A DNA stretch of 43,939 nt from an uncultured Ruminococcus sp. GTDB taxonomy: Bacteria; Bacillota; Clostridia; Oscillospirales; Ruminococcaceae. The DNA lies in contig ONMB01000004.1 of NCBI GenBank assembly GCA_900318825.1, positions 70,389 through 114,327 on the forward strand. The letters run 5' to 3'. Made by a program: the position numbers and the translations under genes. Below the pieces are notes generated by a model. The model was not told where the DNA came from. It searched no databases and saw only the letters and a list, made by a program, of their open reading frames with translations. The stretch's first letter is position 1; each line of letters starts with the position of its first letter. Below, one piece after another: positions 1 through 10,322 of the stretch.

Positions 1-15
1 TTCGGTCGGCAACTA

Positions 16-44
16 TTGAAAAAAATAACAGAATATGCTATAAT
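16..44 (+). promoter_or_regulatory. Promoter of the EAL-domain gene
   Basis: A -35 element TTGAAA (16-21) and a perfect -10 TATAAT (39-44) are separated by 17 bases, the sigma-A pattern. The leader that follows contains GCCGGT (62-67) and ACCGGC (101-106), which could close a long hairpin just before the ribosome binding site. No known riboswitch consensus was recognised in it. Confidence 0.7.
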
Positions 45-123
45 ATTAAAGAGTATATATGGCCGGTTGGAGATTATCTGACGCCGATCATAAGAATAAG
101 ACCGGCTGAAAGGAGGGATCATT

Positions 124-2199
124 GTGAGCGTAAACAGTGACAGCTATATGTGGCTTCACGAACTGCTGAGCAGCATACTTGCTGTCTCATCGGAAAAAGA
201 ACGTTCTGAGCTTCTGAAAGCATATCGCAGTGAGCATAAGAACGAAGCCGACCTCCTCATATTGCAGGAAGCGGAAAAAATATCTGAGATCGTTCTCGAC
301 TATAAGACTTACAGCAGTGTTGCACTTCACAAGATCGCATCTCTTTCAGAAACTGAACGCGCAGAGCTTGAAGAGACAGAGCATATCATAGATGATAACC
401 TGTTTGATTATTATTTCCAGCCGATAGTCAGCGCTAAGGACGGCGAGATATTCTCCTATGAAGCTCTCATGCGTCCTAAGAGTTCTATGAAGCTCACGCC
501 TTTCCATATCCTGAAATATGCAGGACTCGTCAACAGGCTCTCAGACATCGAACGCAGGACCTTTACGAATGTACTCGGCATAATCGATATGCGCAAGTCT
601 GAATTTATGGGGAAATATGTGTTTATAAACAGTATCCCCGAAGTCAAGATGAGTGCAGAGGATTACAGACGTGTCTCGGCTATGCTGCTTAAACACGCTG
701 ATACAGCCGTTGTTGAGATGACTGAGCAGTCAGAATTCGATGATGAAAGCATCAAGAGCATCAAGGAAAGATACGATAATATGGGCGTAAAAATGGCGAT
801 AGACGATTATGGCTCGGGCTATTCCAATGCCGGAAATCTCCTTCGCTATATGCCTGACTTTGTCAAGATAGACCGCTCGCTGCTCTCGGATATCCACAAT
901 AATCCGAAAAAACGCCACTTCGTAAGAGAGATAATACAGTTCTGCCATGATAATGACATTCTTGCACTTGCAGAAGGCATAGAGAATGAAGAGGAACTCC
1001 ATACAGTGATACTGCTCGGTGTGGACCTTGTGCAGGGCTACTATACTTCAAGACCTTCGCCTGAAATACTCAGCTCTATCCCTGAGGAGATAAAGCAGCA
1101 GATAAAGAAGTTTTATCAGGAGCGCGAGAACGGTATCGGTCAGCAGATATATGTTTCTGATTCTACCGAACACATTGTGCTGGACAGGCTCGTCAGAGCG
1201 GATTCAAAGTGCATTATCATCGGAGAAAACGGAAACGGCGATGTTACTGTTGAAGGCGAGTTAAATCTTGATTCACAGGTCAGAATCGAGACCAGAAAAG
1301 GTTACAGCGGCAGGATAATCCTTGAAAATGCGTGGCTTTCCGGTATAAAGAACAAACCCTCTGTGGATATCGGCGAGGATAACGACGTCGAGCTCGTCCT
1401 GAAAGGCGAAAATAAGCTCGATATCGGCGGAATTCGTGTTCCGGAATCATCGAGACTGACTATATCCGGTGAAGGAAGACTTGAGATAAACGTAGATTCA
1501 TCGGAATTCTTCGGCATAGGAAACGGCGTGGGACTGCTTCACGGAGAACTCGTTTTTGAACAGTCCGGCAGAATAACCGTAAATTCAAAGGGACTGACAG
1601 GCGTTGCTATCGGCTCCGGAAACGGTGGAACAATAAGGATAAATGCAGGTCAGTACCGTATAAATATGCAGGGCGATATCATGGTCGGCATTGGCTCGCT
1701 GTATTCTGACAACGAGATCGTGATACATGACTGTGATATCGGTATGGAGATAAACGCTGCAAGAGGAACCGCTGTCGGCAGTGTCGGCAAGGGCAACGAT
1801 ATAACTATATATAAAGCGTCCGTAAAGGTGTTTATGTCGGGCATCGAGCTTGTCGGTGTCGGAACTCTTGACGGCAGTACGGCAAAATTGGATATCCATG
1901 AGGCAAGCTGCTTTGTCAATATCAAGGGCGAACGCTGTTCAGCTTTTGCCGCACTTGAGGGCAAGAGCGATATCCATATAAAACAGGCTGCCGTAAATCT
2001 TGCTGTAAATGGCATACAGGCACTCGGTATCGGCGGATTTACAGCCGATACGTCGATATCTCAGGAGAACGCTGAGACTCGTATCGCTATTGATACAGAG
2101 GTCAAGGTCGCAGAAGAATATATCCCTCGTGTTGATCTCAGTGTGTCCGGCGGAGAGTTCATTCTTACGCTGAACGGAAAAGACGTGCTTTTTGAATAA
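124..2199 (+). CDS. EAL-domain c-di-GMP phosphodiesterase with C-terminal beta-helix-like domain
   Basis: Predicted cytosolic enzyme hydrolysing cyclic di-GMP. Residues 1-90 are a helical region of unknown role. Residues about 94-320 form an EAL domain with every usual catalytic position visible: E113 of the EAL motif, N169, E198, D227-D228 in IDDYGSGYS, K248, E284 and Q304, so it should be active. From about residue 345 to the end the chain changes to short strand-turn repeats rich in Gly, Ile and Asn (for example GIGNGVG, AIGSGNGG, VGIGSL), which look like a parallel beta-helix. No signal peptide or membrane segment is seen. The start is GTG at 124, preceded by AAGGAGG. No GGDEF domain is present. 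The EAL call is firm; the C-terminal half is described from repeat pattern only and its ligand is unknown. Confidence 0.88.
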   Translation: MSVNSDSYMWLHELLSSILAVSSEKERSELLKAYRSEHKNEADLLILQEAEKISEIVLDYKTYSSVALHKIASLSETERAELEETEHIIDDNLFDYYFQPIVSAKDGEIFSYEALMRPKSSMKLTPFHILKYAGLVNRLSDIERRTFTNVLGIIDMRKSEFMGKYVFINSIPEVKMSAEDYRRVSAMLLKHADTAVVEMTEQSEFDDESIKSIKERYDNMGVKMAIDDYGSGYSNAGNLLRYMPDFVKIDRSLLSDIHNNPKKRHFVREIIQFCHDNDILALAEGIENEEELHTVILLGVDLVQGYYTSRPSPEILSSIPEEIKQQIKKFYQERENGIGQQIYVSDSTEHIVLDRLVRADSKCIIIGENGNGDVTVEGELNLDSQVRIETRKGYSGRIILENAWLSGIKNKPSVDIGEDNDVELVLKGENKLDIGGIRVPESSRLTISGEGRLEINVDSSEFFGIGNGVGLLHGELVFEQSGRITVNSKGLTGVAIGSGNGGTIRINAGQYRINMQGDIMVGIGSLYSDNEIVIHDCDIGMEINAARGTAVGSVGKGNDITIYKASVKVFMSGIELVGVGTLDGSTAKLDIHEASCFVNIKGERCSAFAALEGKSDIHIKQAAVNLAVNGIQALGIGGFTADTSISQENAETRIAIDTEVKVAEEYIPRVDLSVSGGEFILTLNGKDVLFE

Positions 2200-2210
2200 C
2201 ATATATGCTG

Positions 2211-2241
2211 TCCGCTTGAACTGAGGTTCAGGCGGATTTTT
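2211..2241 (+). terminator. Intrinsic terminator after the EAL gene
   Basis: An 11-bp stem (2211-2221 with 2226-2236, one G-T pair) with a TGAG loop is followed by five T. It lies just downstream of the EAL stop codon and should end that transcript. Confidence 0.85.
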
Positions 2242-2249
2242 CAATTATA

Positions 2250-2274
2250 AAGCCCCCGGTCAGACCAGGGGCTT
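2250..2274 (-). terminator. Intrinsic terminator of the amt-pyrG-glnN-dapF-dapL direction
   Basis: A GC-rich hairpin (AAGCCCC paired with GGGGCTT, one internal mismatch) is followed, read on the minus strand, by TTTATAATT. It lies just beyond the dapL stop and faces the convergent EAL terminator. Confidence 0.75.
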
Positions 2275-2296
2275 AAATCTATAATAACTGAAAGAG

Positions 2297-3499
2297 TTAC
2301 TTCTCTATTATTGAGCGAAATCGCTTCATTGCTTCGATAGTATTCTCCTTGCTGTTGAAAGCTGTGAGGCGGAACCAGTTGTTACCGTTCTTGCCGAAGC
2401 CTGCGCCGGGAGTTCCGACTACACCGGCGTTTTCGAGCATAAAGCCGAAGAACTGCCAGCTGTCCATTCCAAAGGGGCACTCAAACCAGATGTACGGCGA
2501 GTTTATACCGCCTGTGAAGCGTATGCCGAGCTCTGTCATAGTATCTGAGATGACCTTTGCATTTTCCATATAATGCTTTATCATAGCTTTGGCTTCTGCC
2601 ATTCCGGCATCGCTGAAAACAGCTGCGGCAGCACGCTGTACGATGTAGGGGACACCGTTGAATTTTGTACACTGACGTCTGTTCCACATCTTGTTGAGAC
2701 TCATTCCCGAACCGTTTGCCGCAACCGTCTTTATAGCCTTCGGTACTACGGTATATCCGCATCTTGTACCTGTAAAGCCTGCTGTTTTCGACAGCGAGCA
2801 GAACTCGACCGCACACTTCTCAGCACCCTCGATCTCGTAGATGCTGTGGGGAAGCTCACTGTCTGAAATGAAGCATTCGTATGCGGAGTCAAAAAGTATT
2901 ACTGCATCATTTTCGAGGGCATAGTCTACCCACTCGCGGAGCTGAGCCCTGTTGTAGCAGGCTCCTGTGGGATTGTTCGGCGAGCAGATGTAGATTATAT
3001 CTGCGTGAACGCTCCTGTCCGGCATGGGAAGGAAGTCATTTTCTGCCGTTCCGTTGATAAAGACGATATTTCTGCCGTTCATCGTATTGGTGTCAACATA
3101 GACAGGGTACACGGGATCGGGTATCATCACTGTGTTATCCTTTGAGAACAGGTCGGTTATATTACCTGTATCGGACTTTGCACCGTCAGATACGAATATC
3201 TCGTCGGTGTCGAGCTCCACGCCGAAGGTCCTGTAATGTCCCTGTATAGCCTCGCGCAGGAAGTCGTAGCCATGTTCGGGACCGTAACCGCGGAAGCTCT
3301 CAGCCTTGCCCATTTCATCGGCGGCATCATGCATAGCCCGAACCACTGTTTTGCCGAGAGGGAGAGTTACATCGCCTATTCCAAGGCGGATAACCGATCT
3401 GTCAGGTTCTTTCTGCTGAAATACAGAAACACGTTTAGCTACCTCGCTGAAGAGGTAGCTTTCCTTTAACTCTAAAAAATTTTCATTGAATTTAGCCAT
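2297..3499 (-). CDS. dapL: LL-diaminopimelate aminotransferase
   Basis: PLP-dependent class I/II aminotransferase that converts tetrahydrodipicolinate directly to LL-diaminopimelate in lysine and peptidoglycan synthesis, bypassing the acyl-blocked route. About 400 residues, the usual DapL length. Visible signatures are LGIGDVTLPL near the N-terminus, the FRGYGPEHGY segment, CSPNNPTGA, and the PLP-lysine region SLSKTAGFTGTRCGY. The start chosen is ATG at 3499 with GGAG nine bases upstream; an in-frame ATG at 3517 lacks a suitable ribosome binding site. The gene overlaps the end of dapF by 8 bases, so the two are translationally coupled and catalyse consecutive steps. Confidence 0.95.
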   Translation of the reverse strand: MAKFNENFLELKESYLFSEVAKRVSVFQQKEPDRSVIRLGIGDVTLPLGKTVVRAMHDAADEMGKAESFRGYGPEHGYDFLREAIQGHYRTFGVELDTDEIFVSDGAKSDTGNITDLFSKDNTVMIPDPVYPVYVDTNTMNGRNIVFINGTAENDFLPMPDRSVHADIIYICSPNNPTGACYNRAQLREWVDYALENDAVILFDSAYECFISDSELPHSIYEIEGAEKCAVEFCSLSKTAGFTGTRCGYTVVPKAIKTVAANGSGMSLNKMWNRRQCTKFNGVPYIVQRAAAAVFSDAGMAEAKAMIKHYMENAKVISDTMTELGIRFTGGINSPYIWFECPFGMDSWQFFGFMLENAGVVGTPGAGFGKNGNNWFRLTAFNSKENTIEAMKRFRSIIEK

Positions 3500-4337
3500 A
3501 GTAATATTCTCCGTCAAAAGTATATTCCGCAGGACCGGTCATATAGATATGGCCGTCCGCTTTGCTCCATTCTATCGTCAGCTGACCGCCCAGAAGATCT
3601 ACCGTCACAGGTTCGCGGGGGCTGATACCGTTAAGGCAGGCAGCTGCCACAGTTGCACAGGTTCCTGTACCACAGGCAAGTGTCTCACCTGTACCGCGTT
3701 CCCACACGCGCATTTTCAGATGTGTGGGAGAGAGCACGTTTGTGAACTCTATGTTTGCCTTGCGGGGGAAGTGCTCGTCAGGTTCAAATACTCTGCCGTA
3801 TTTTTCCACATCAAAGCTGCTGACATCATCGTCTATGAATGTAACCGCGTGGGGATTGCCCATTGAAACGCAGGTGAATGTGAAGTCCCTGTCGAAGGCT
3901 GAGAGCCTGAGGTCTGTGACAGGAGAAGCTCCGGCAACGACCGGTATCTCAGAGGCGGTCGTTATCGGTTCTCCCATATCAACGGTAAGAGTCCGTGCAA
4001 TATCGTTTTCGTCTGCATTTACGGTTATAAGTTTTGTGCCTGCAAGCGTTTCAACTGCTATCTGACGCTTGTGGATAATGCCTCTGTCGTAGACGTACTT
4101 CGCCACACAGCGTATAGCATTTCCGCACATCTCCGACTCGCTGCCGTCAGGATTGAACATACGCATTTTGCAGTCACCAGGCTCGCTCGGACATATCAGC
4201 ACCAGTCCGTCTGAACCGATGCCGAAGTGTCTGTTGCTGACTGACTGAGCAAGCTGCTCGGGAGACGTTACCGTCTCCTCAAAGCAGTTGATGTAAACGT
4301 AATCATTGCCGCAGCCGTGCATTTTGGTGAATTTCAT
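3492..4337 (-). CDS. dapF: Diaminopimelate epimerase
   Basis: Cofactor-independent racemase that converts LL-diaminopimelate, the DapL product, to meso-diaminopimelate. 281 residues, normal for the family. The two catalytic cysteines are visible in GNAIRCVAKY and ACGTGTCA, and the family start KMHGCGNDYVY is intact. It starts 4 bases after the glnN stop with a GGAG site inside the end of glnN, and overlaps dapL. It is therefore probably the fourth gene of an amt-pyrG-glnN-dapF-dapL unit, which joins lysine and cell-wall precursor synthesis to nitrogen assimilation. Confidence 0.96.
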   Translation of the reverse strand: MKFTKMHGCGNDYVYINCFEETVTSPEQLAQSVSNRHFGIGSDGLVLICPSEPGDCKMRMFNPDGSESEMCGNAIRCVAKYVYDRGIIHKRQIAVETLAGTKLITVNADENDIARTLTVDMGEPITTASEIPVVAGASPVTDLRLSAFDRDFTFTCVSMGNPHAVTFIDDDVSSFDVEKYGRVFEPDEHFPRKANIEFTNVLSPTHLKMRVWERGTGETLACGTGTCATVAAACLNGISPREPVTVDLLGGQLTIEWSKADGHIYMTGPAEYTFDGEYYYG

Positions 4338-4341
4338 CGTA

Positions 4342-6429
4342 TCACACTCCGAAAAGCAGCTTGTCGTATGTCGGGAAGGGATAGTAGTCCTCGGCAGTCA
4401 TTGTTTCGGCCTTGTCAGCTGCTGCGCGGAGTTTATCCATTGCAGGGAGCATTGTGTCGCGGACAAACTCAGAAGCCGGCATTATCTCTGCGATCGTTTT
4501 CAGCTCAGCAATAGCTGCTTCAAGCTCTGTTGTTGCTGAATCCATAGCGTCGATGAGCTCTGAAAGTTCAGTAACGAGCTTTGTTTCGTACTTGCAGGCT
4601 GCCTTTGAAACGCTCTTCTTGACTGAAACAGCACTTGCTGTATCAGATGCAAATTTAGCAACAGCAGGGATTATCTCCTTGCGAGCCATATCTGTCATCG
4701 TAACAGCCTCGATGTTGACTGTCTTGATGTAGTTCTCAAGCATGATATCGCGGCGTGAGAATATCTCAGCTTCGGTGAAGATGCCGTGAGATGTGAGCAT
4801 ATCAACGTTCTTCTTGTCGCAGATGTGGGGCATTGCATCAGCGGTAGTTTTAAGGTTCATCAGACCGCGCTTTTCAGCTTCGGCTATCCACTTGTCATCG
4901 TAGCCGTTGCCGTTGAAGATGATGCGCTTGTGATCCTTGATAGTCTTTCTGATAAGGTCGTGGAGAGTCTTGTTGAAGTCCTTAGCCTTTTCGAGCTTGT
5001 CAGCGAACTGTCTCAGTATCTCGGCAACTGCTGCGTTGAGGTGAATGTTAGCGCAGGAGATACTGTTGGAAGAACCAAGCATACGGAACTCGAACTTGTT
5101 TCCGGTGAATGCAAACGGAGAAGTTCTGTTACGGTCAGTAGAGTCCTTGCTGAACTTTGGCAGAACATCAACGCCGAGCTGCATTTTCTCCTTCTTTGTG
5201 CCGCCGTAGGGCTTATCAGCCTCAATAGCGTCGAGAACTGCGGTGAGTTCGTCGCCAAGGAAGATAGAGATAACAGCAGGGGGAGCTTCGTTCGCACCGA
5301 GACGGTGGTCGTTGCCGGCAGTTGCAACTGAAAGTCTGAGCAGATCCTGATAATCGTCAACAGCTGCGATAACTGCGGCAAGGAAGAGCAGGAACTGTGC
5401 GTTCTCAGCAGGAGTTTCACCGGGTGAGAGGAGGTTTTCGCCGGCATCGGTCGAGATAGACCAGTTGTTGTGCTTGCCTGAACCGTTTACGCCTGCGAAG
5501 GGCTTCTCGTGAAGCAGGCAAACGAGATCGTGGCGGAGAGCTACCTTCTGCATGACCTCCATTGTAAGCTGGTTGTGGTCAGCAGCGATGTTCGTTGTAT
5601 CGTAGATAGGAGCGAGCTCGTGCTGTGCAGGGGCAACCTCGTTGTGCTTGGTCTTGGCGAGGATACCGAGCTTCCAGAGCTCCTTGTCAAGGTCAGCCAT
5701 GTACTCAGCTACACGGGGCTTGATAGAGCCGAAGTAGTGGTCGTCCATTTCCTGTCCCTTGGGCGGCATTGCACCGAAGAGAGTGCGTCCGCACATTATG
5801 AGGTCCTTTCTCTTCTTCCACATATCGCGGTCAACGAGGAAGTATTCCTGTTCCGGACCAACTGAGGTCTTTACGCTTTTAACGCTGGTGTTTCCGAAGA
5901 GCTTCAGGATACGCAGAGCCTGCTTGTTGATAGCTTCCATAGAGCGAAGGAGCGGTACCTTCTTGTCGAGAGCCTCGCCTGTGTAGGAGCAGAAAGCAGT
6001 AGGAATGTACAGTGTGCCGTCCTTGATGAAGGCGTATGAAGTCGGATCCCAAGCTGTGTAGCCGCGGGCTTCAAATGTTGCACGGAGTCCGCCTGAGGGG
6101 AATGATGAAGCGTCAGGCTCGCCCTTAACGAGCTCCTTGCCTGAGAACTCCATGATAACTCTGCCGTCTGGTGCAGGTGAGATGAAGCTGTCGTGCTTCT
6201 CGGCTGTAACGCCTGTCATTGGCTGGAACCAGTGTGTGTAGTGAGTTGCACCTTTTTCGATAGCCCAGTCCTTCATAGCGGCTGCAACTGCATTCGCTAC
6301 GGAGATATCAAGAGGAGCTCCTCTGTCGATAGTCCTCTTCAAGGACTTATATACCTTCTCTGAAAGAGTTGCTTTCATTATTCTTTCGTCAAATACCATT
6401 GAACCAAAGTATTCTGTTACCTTTTCCAT
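4342..6429 (-). CDS. glnN: Glutamine synthetase type III
   Basis: ATP-dependent synthesis of glutamine from glutamate and ammonium. At 695 residues it has the large size typical of GSIII rather than GSI (about 440-470). Active-site segments are intact: [10 protein letters not shown] with both metal-binding Glu, [11 protein letters not shown] with the His, and [21 protein letters not shown] with the Arg and Glu that bind ATP and glutamate. The start is ATG at 6429 with GGAG formed by the last codons of pyrG. Because the GSI-like protein at 16404 has lost catalytic residues, this is probably the working glutamine synthetase of the region. It lies two bases after pyrG, which uses glutamine. Confidence 0.96.
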   Translation of the reverse strand: MEKVTEYFGSMVFDERIMKATLSEKVYKSLKRTIDRGAPLDISVANAVAAAMKDWAIEKGATHYTHWFQPMTGVTAEKHDSFISPAPDGRVIMEFSGKELVKGEPDASSFPSGGLRATFEARGYTAWDPTSYAFIKDGTLYIPTAFCSYTGEALDKKVPLLRSMEAINKQALRILKLFGNTSVKSVKTSVGPEQEYFLVDRDMWKKRKDLIMCGRTLFGAMPPKGQEMDDHYFGSIKPRVAEYMADLDKELWKLGILAKTKHNEVAPAQHELAPIYDTTNIAADHNQLTMEVMQKVALRHDLVCLLHEKPFAGVNGSGKHNNWSISTDAGENLLSPGETPAENAQFLLFLAAVIAAVDDYQDLLRLSVATAGNDHRLGANEAPPAVISIFLGDELTAVLDAIEADKPYGGTKKEKMQLGVDVLPKFSKDSTDRNRTSPFAFTGNKFEFRMLGSSNSISCANIHLNAAVAEILRQFADKLEKAKDFNKTLHDLIRKTIKDHKRIIFNGNGYDDKWIAEAEKRGLMNLKTTADAMPHICDKKNVDMLTSHGIFTEAEIFSRRDIMLENYIKTVNIEAVTMTDMARKEIIPAVAKFASDTASAVSVKKSVSKAACKYETKLVTELSELIDAMDSATTELEAAIAELKTIAEIMPASEFVRDTMLPAMDKLRAAADKAETMTAEDYYPFPTYDKLLFGV

Positions 6430-6431
6430 AA

Positions 6432-8057
<1,626 letters not shown>

Positions 8058-8064
8058 TTATGAT

Positions 8065-8128
8065 AAAGGCAGTCTGCGGATATAGGGAAAGTATTATGAT
8101 CTGAGATCACATACCCGCAGCCGCCTTT
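8065..8128. other. Structured intergenic inverted repeat between amt-PII and pyrG
   Basis: Outer arms AAAGGC...CTGCGG (8065-8079) and CCGCAG...GCCTTT (8115-8128) pair with only a few mismatches, and enclose a perfect dyad TGATCT-G-AGATCA (8097-8109). There is no T-run in the minus direction, so it is not a standard terminator. It could be an operator, a processing site or an RNA structure that sets the amt/pyrG ratio. Confidence 0.4.
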
Positions 8129-8134
8129 GTCAGC

Positions 8135-9943
8135 TTATGCTTTTTCCCATTCAGCCGAATCGTGGAGAGCGTTGTAGCCTTCCTCGCCTGTACGGATCTT
8201 GATTACGTTCTCGATGTCGTAGATGAACATCTTACCGTCGCCGTAGTTGCCGGTGTAAAGAGCTGCCTTAGCTGCTGCGATGACCTTCTCAACAGGTACT
8301 GCACATACAGCGATCTCAGCTTTTACCTTGGGAAGCAGGTTCATCTCAACGGTAGTACCGCGGTAGTAGTTGCGCTGTCCGTTCTGCATACCGCAGCCGA
8401 GAACGTTCGTTACCGTGATACCCTTTACGTCAATGGCTTCCATAGCCTCAATGAACTGCTGTAATTTCTGCTGTTTGAATATTACTACTATATTAGTGAG
8501 CTTTGTTGCACCGTCAGGTGAAGGAACTGAATAGTTCTCGACCTCGACTGCCTTATCAACTGTTACCTTCGGAGCTTCAGGAGTGGCGACCTTCTTTACG
8601 CTCTTTGCGTCGTCCTTTGTGTAGCCGTATACAGAAGCGTCGTTCATAGAAGGAGCAAAGTCTGCATAAGATGAAATGAGTCCGTGCTCTGTGATATCCA
8701 GACCGATGATCTCCTCCTGCTCGGAAGCGCGGAGACCGATAGTCTTTTTGATAGCGAAGAATACGATCGCCATTGAAACTGCTGTGAATGATGCGATAGC
8801 TGCAAAACCGCCGAGCTGTCTGCCGAGGAGTCCGAAGCCGCCGCCGTAGAACACGCCTGCGAGCTCGTTGCCGTCCTGGTCTGCGAGTGAATAACCAGGA
8901 ACATCAGGGTTTGCGAAGAGACCTACTGCGATAGTGCCCCAGATACCGTTCATCATGTGAACTGCTACTGCACCGACAGGATCGTCGATGTGGAGCTTGT
9001 AGTCGAGGAACCATACACCGAAGCAAACGAGTAAACCGGAAACGATACCGATGACAGAAGCGCCGAGGCAGTCTGTTACATCACAGGGAGCTGTGATACC
9101 AACAAGTCCGGCGAGTGAAGCGTTCAGACACATTGAAACATCAGGCTTGCCGTATTTCACCCATGTGAAGATCATGCAGGTAACTGTTGCGATTGCGGGA
9201 GCAACTGTTGTTGTGAGGAATACTGAACCGAGCTGGTCGATAGATGTACAAGCGGCACCGTTGAAGCCGTACCAGCCGAACCAGAGGATAAAGCAGCCGA
9301 GAGCACCGATCGTAAGGTTGTGACCGGGAATAGCGTTTACCTTGATCTCGCCGTCCTTAGTCTTGTGGAACTTGCCTATTCTCGGTCCGAGGATAGCTGC
9401 ACCAACGAGAGCTGCGATACCGCCGACCATATGAATGTGTGCTGAACCAGCGAAATCATGGAAGCCCCACTTGCTGAGCCAGCCGCCGCCCCAGCCCCAG
9501 TGAGCTTCGATAGGATAAACGATCGCACTGATTATAGCTGAGTAAACACAGTATGAAAGGAACTTTGTACGTTCAGCCATTGCACCTGAAACGATAGTAG
9601 CAGTTGTTGCGCAGAATACAAGGTTGAAAACGAAGTTTGACCAGTCGAAAGAGCCGTAGGAAGTGAAGATGTCAAATCCGGGCTCGCCAATGATACCGGC
9701 TGCGTCCTCACCGAAGAGGAGTCCGAAGCCTATGAGAATGAAAACAACTGTACCGATACAGAAGTCCATAAGGTTCTTCATAATGATATTGCCTGCATTC
9801 TTTGCACGGGTGAAGCCCGTCTCCACCATTGCGAAGCCTGCCTGCATGAAGAATACAAGAGCAGCGCCGATAAGGAACCATACGCCGAAGACTACGCCGT
9901 TAGTCTGGTCTGCGGCTTGTTGTAAAATTGTCTGAGAGTCCAT
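8135..9943 (-). CDS. amt: Ammonium transporter fused to a C-terminal PII signalling domain
   Basis: Membrane ammonium channel. Residues about 1-430 form an Amt domain with about eleven hydrophobic segments (for example VVFGVWFLIGAALVFFMQAG, and AHIHMVGGIAALVGA with the pore His). After a charged linker, the last ~118 residues are a PII (GlnB-type) domain: YYRG, LLPKVKAEIAV and the ATP-binding B-loop TGNYGDGKMF with IRTGEEG. The T-loop tyrosine used for uridylylation in enterobacterial PII is absent (YRGTTVEM), so control is probably by ligand binding alone. The start is ATG 9943 with AAGGAGG upstream; an open frame continues upstream to 10162 but has no ribosome binding site and would erase the leader structures. 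Confidence 0.94.
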   Translation of the reverse strand: MDSQTILQQAADQTNGVVFGVWFLIGAALVFFMQAGFAMVETGFTRAKNAGNIIMKNLMDFCIGTVVFILIGFGLLFGEDAAGIIGEPGFDIFTSYGSFDWSNFVFNLVFCATTATIVSGAMAERTKFLSYCVYSAIISAIVYPIEAHWGWGGGWLSKWGFHDFAGSAHIHMVGGIAALVGAAILGPRIGKFHKTKDGEIKVNAIPGHNLTIGALGCFILWFGWYGFNGAACTSIDQLGSVFLTTTVAPAIATVTCMIFTWVKYGKPDVSMCLNASLAGLVGITAPCDVTDCLGASVIGIVSGLLVCFGVWFLDYKLHIDDPVGAVAVHMMNGIWGTIAVGLFANPDVPGYSLADQDGNELAGVFYGGGFGLLGRQLGGFAAIASFTAVSMAIVFFAIKKTIGLRASEQEEIIGLDITEHGLISSYADFAPSMNDASVYGYTKDDAKSVKKVATPEAPKVTVDKAVEVENYSVPSPDGATKLTNIVVIFKQQKLQQFIEAMEAIDVKGITVTNVLGCGMQNGQRNYYRGTTVEMNLLPKVKAEIAVCAVPVEKVIAAAKAALYTGNYGDGKMFIYDIENVIKIRTGEEGYNALHDSAEWEKA

Positions 9944-9979
9944 AAAAATACCTCCTTGAAAAGTTACAGCATAAAATTC

Positions 9980-10027
9980 AAAGGGGCATATGACATACTG
10001 ATATTTCAGTACATCATACACCCCTTT
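9980..10027 (-). promoter_or_regulatory. Long perfect hairpin in the amt-PII leader
   Basis: The two 22-base arms (9980-10001 and 10006-10027, starting AAAGGGG on both strands) pair throughout, allowing G-U, around an AATA tetraloop. It lies in the transcribed leader between the early terminator and the amt ribosome binding site. There is no T-run on the amt side, so a role in RNA stability or regulator binding is more likely than termination. Confidence 0.6.
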
Positions 10028-10049
10028 GTGTATGGAATTAGCGCTAACC

Positions 10050-10085
10050 AAAAAAAGAGCTACGGATACCATATCCGCAGCTCCC
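10050..10085 (-). terminator. Promoter-proximal intrinsic terminator (attenuator) in the amt-PII leader
   Basis: On the minus strand, GAGCTGCGGAT pairs with ATCCGTAGCTC (11 bp, one wobble) around ATGGT and is followed by seven T. It begins only about 10-15 bases after the predicted transcription start, so most transcripts should stop unless termination is prevented. Confidence 0.75.
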
Positions 10086-10102
10086 TTGCTGTTTACAATG
10101 CC

Positions 10103-10131
10103 ATTATAGCTCTTCACGGAAGATTTGTCAA
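10103..10131 (-). promoter_or_regulatory. Promoter of amt-PII (pyrG-glnN-dapF-dapL)
   Basis: Read on the minus strand, a perfect TTGACA (10131-10126) and perfect TATAAT (10108-10103) are separated by 17 bases. This consensus promoter diverges from the gltB promoter about 100 bp away. Its strength contrasts with the terminator placed directly after it. Confidence 0.85.
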
Positions 10132-10231
10132 GAGCTTTTTTGAAATTTGACGTATCACACATTTTTGCTCTGGTGTTAGCACAAAATAACTGGTCAATTT
10201 TAACGAAAGAGAAAAACTTGCAGAAATCCTA

Positions 10232-10260
10232 TTGACATTTCCGTTTTGAAGTGCTAATAT
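10232..10260 (+). promoter_or_regulatory. Promoter of gltB
   Basis: TTGACA (10232-10237), a 17-base spacer and TAATAT (10255-10260). Transcription should start near 10267. Together with the amt promoter it forms a divergent pair in a 422-bp gene-free stretch (9944-10365) that also holds the leader structures listed separately. Confidence 0.85.
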
Positions 10261-10271
10261 TAATCCAGAAC

Positions 10272-10315
10272 AAGGACGTTTCAGCAGGCTATCTGTCTGC
10301 TGGGACGTCTTTTTT
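10272..10315 (+). terminator. Promoter-proximal intrinsic terminator (attenuator) in the gltB leader
   Basis: A 16-bp stem (10272-10287 with 10297-10312, G-T pairs allowed) can extend by two pairs to a five-base loop and is followed by a run of T. It starts about five bases after the predicted transcription start. The ACGTTTC in its 5' arm (10276-10282) can also pair with GAGACGT at 10339-10345 in the next hairpin. Confidence 0.8.
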
Positions 10316-10322
10316 AATATGT

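Noticed and set aside
62-106. c-di-GMP riboswitch before the EAL gene
   Set aside because: The leader has one pair of complementary hexamers but none of the conserved GEMM core or tetraloop-receptor features.
4786-5331. Open frame of 181 codons antisense to glnN
   Set aside because: It lies wholly opposite a confidently assigned gene, has no ribosome binding site of note and shows no family motif; such shadows are common in this codon usage.
9944-10162. N-terminal extension of the amt-PII gene by 73 codons
   Set aside because: It would begin upstream of the predicted promoter and cover the terminator and hairpins; a perfect AAGGAGG precedes the internal ATG at 9943, where the usual Amt sequence begins.
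10272-10315. The gltB leader terminator as the second hairpin of a classical ANTAR target
   Set aside because: Its loop does not give a six-base A1/G4 loop under any good pairing, so only the downstream hairpin is proposed.
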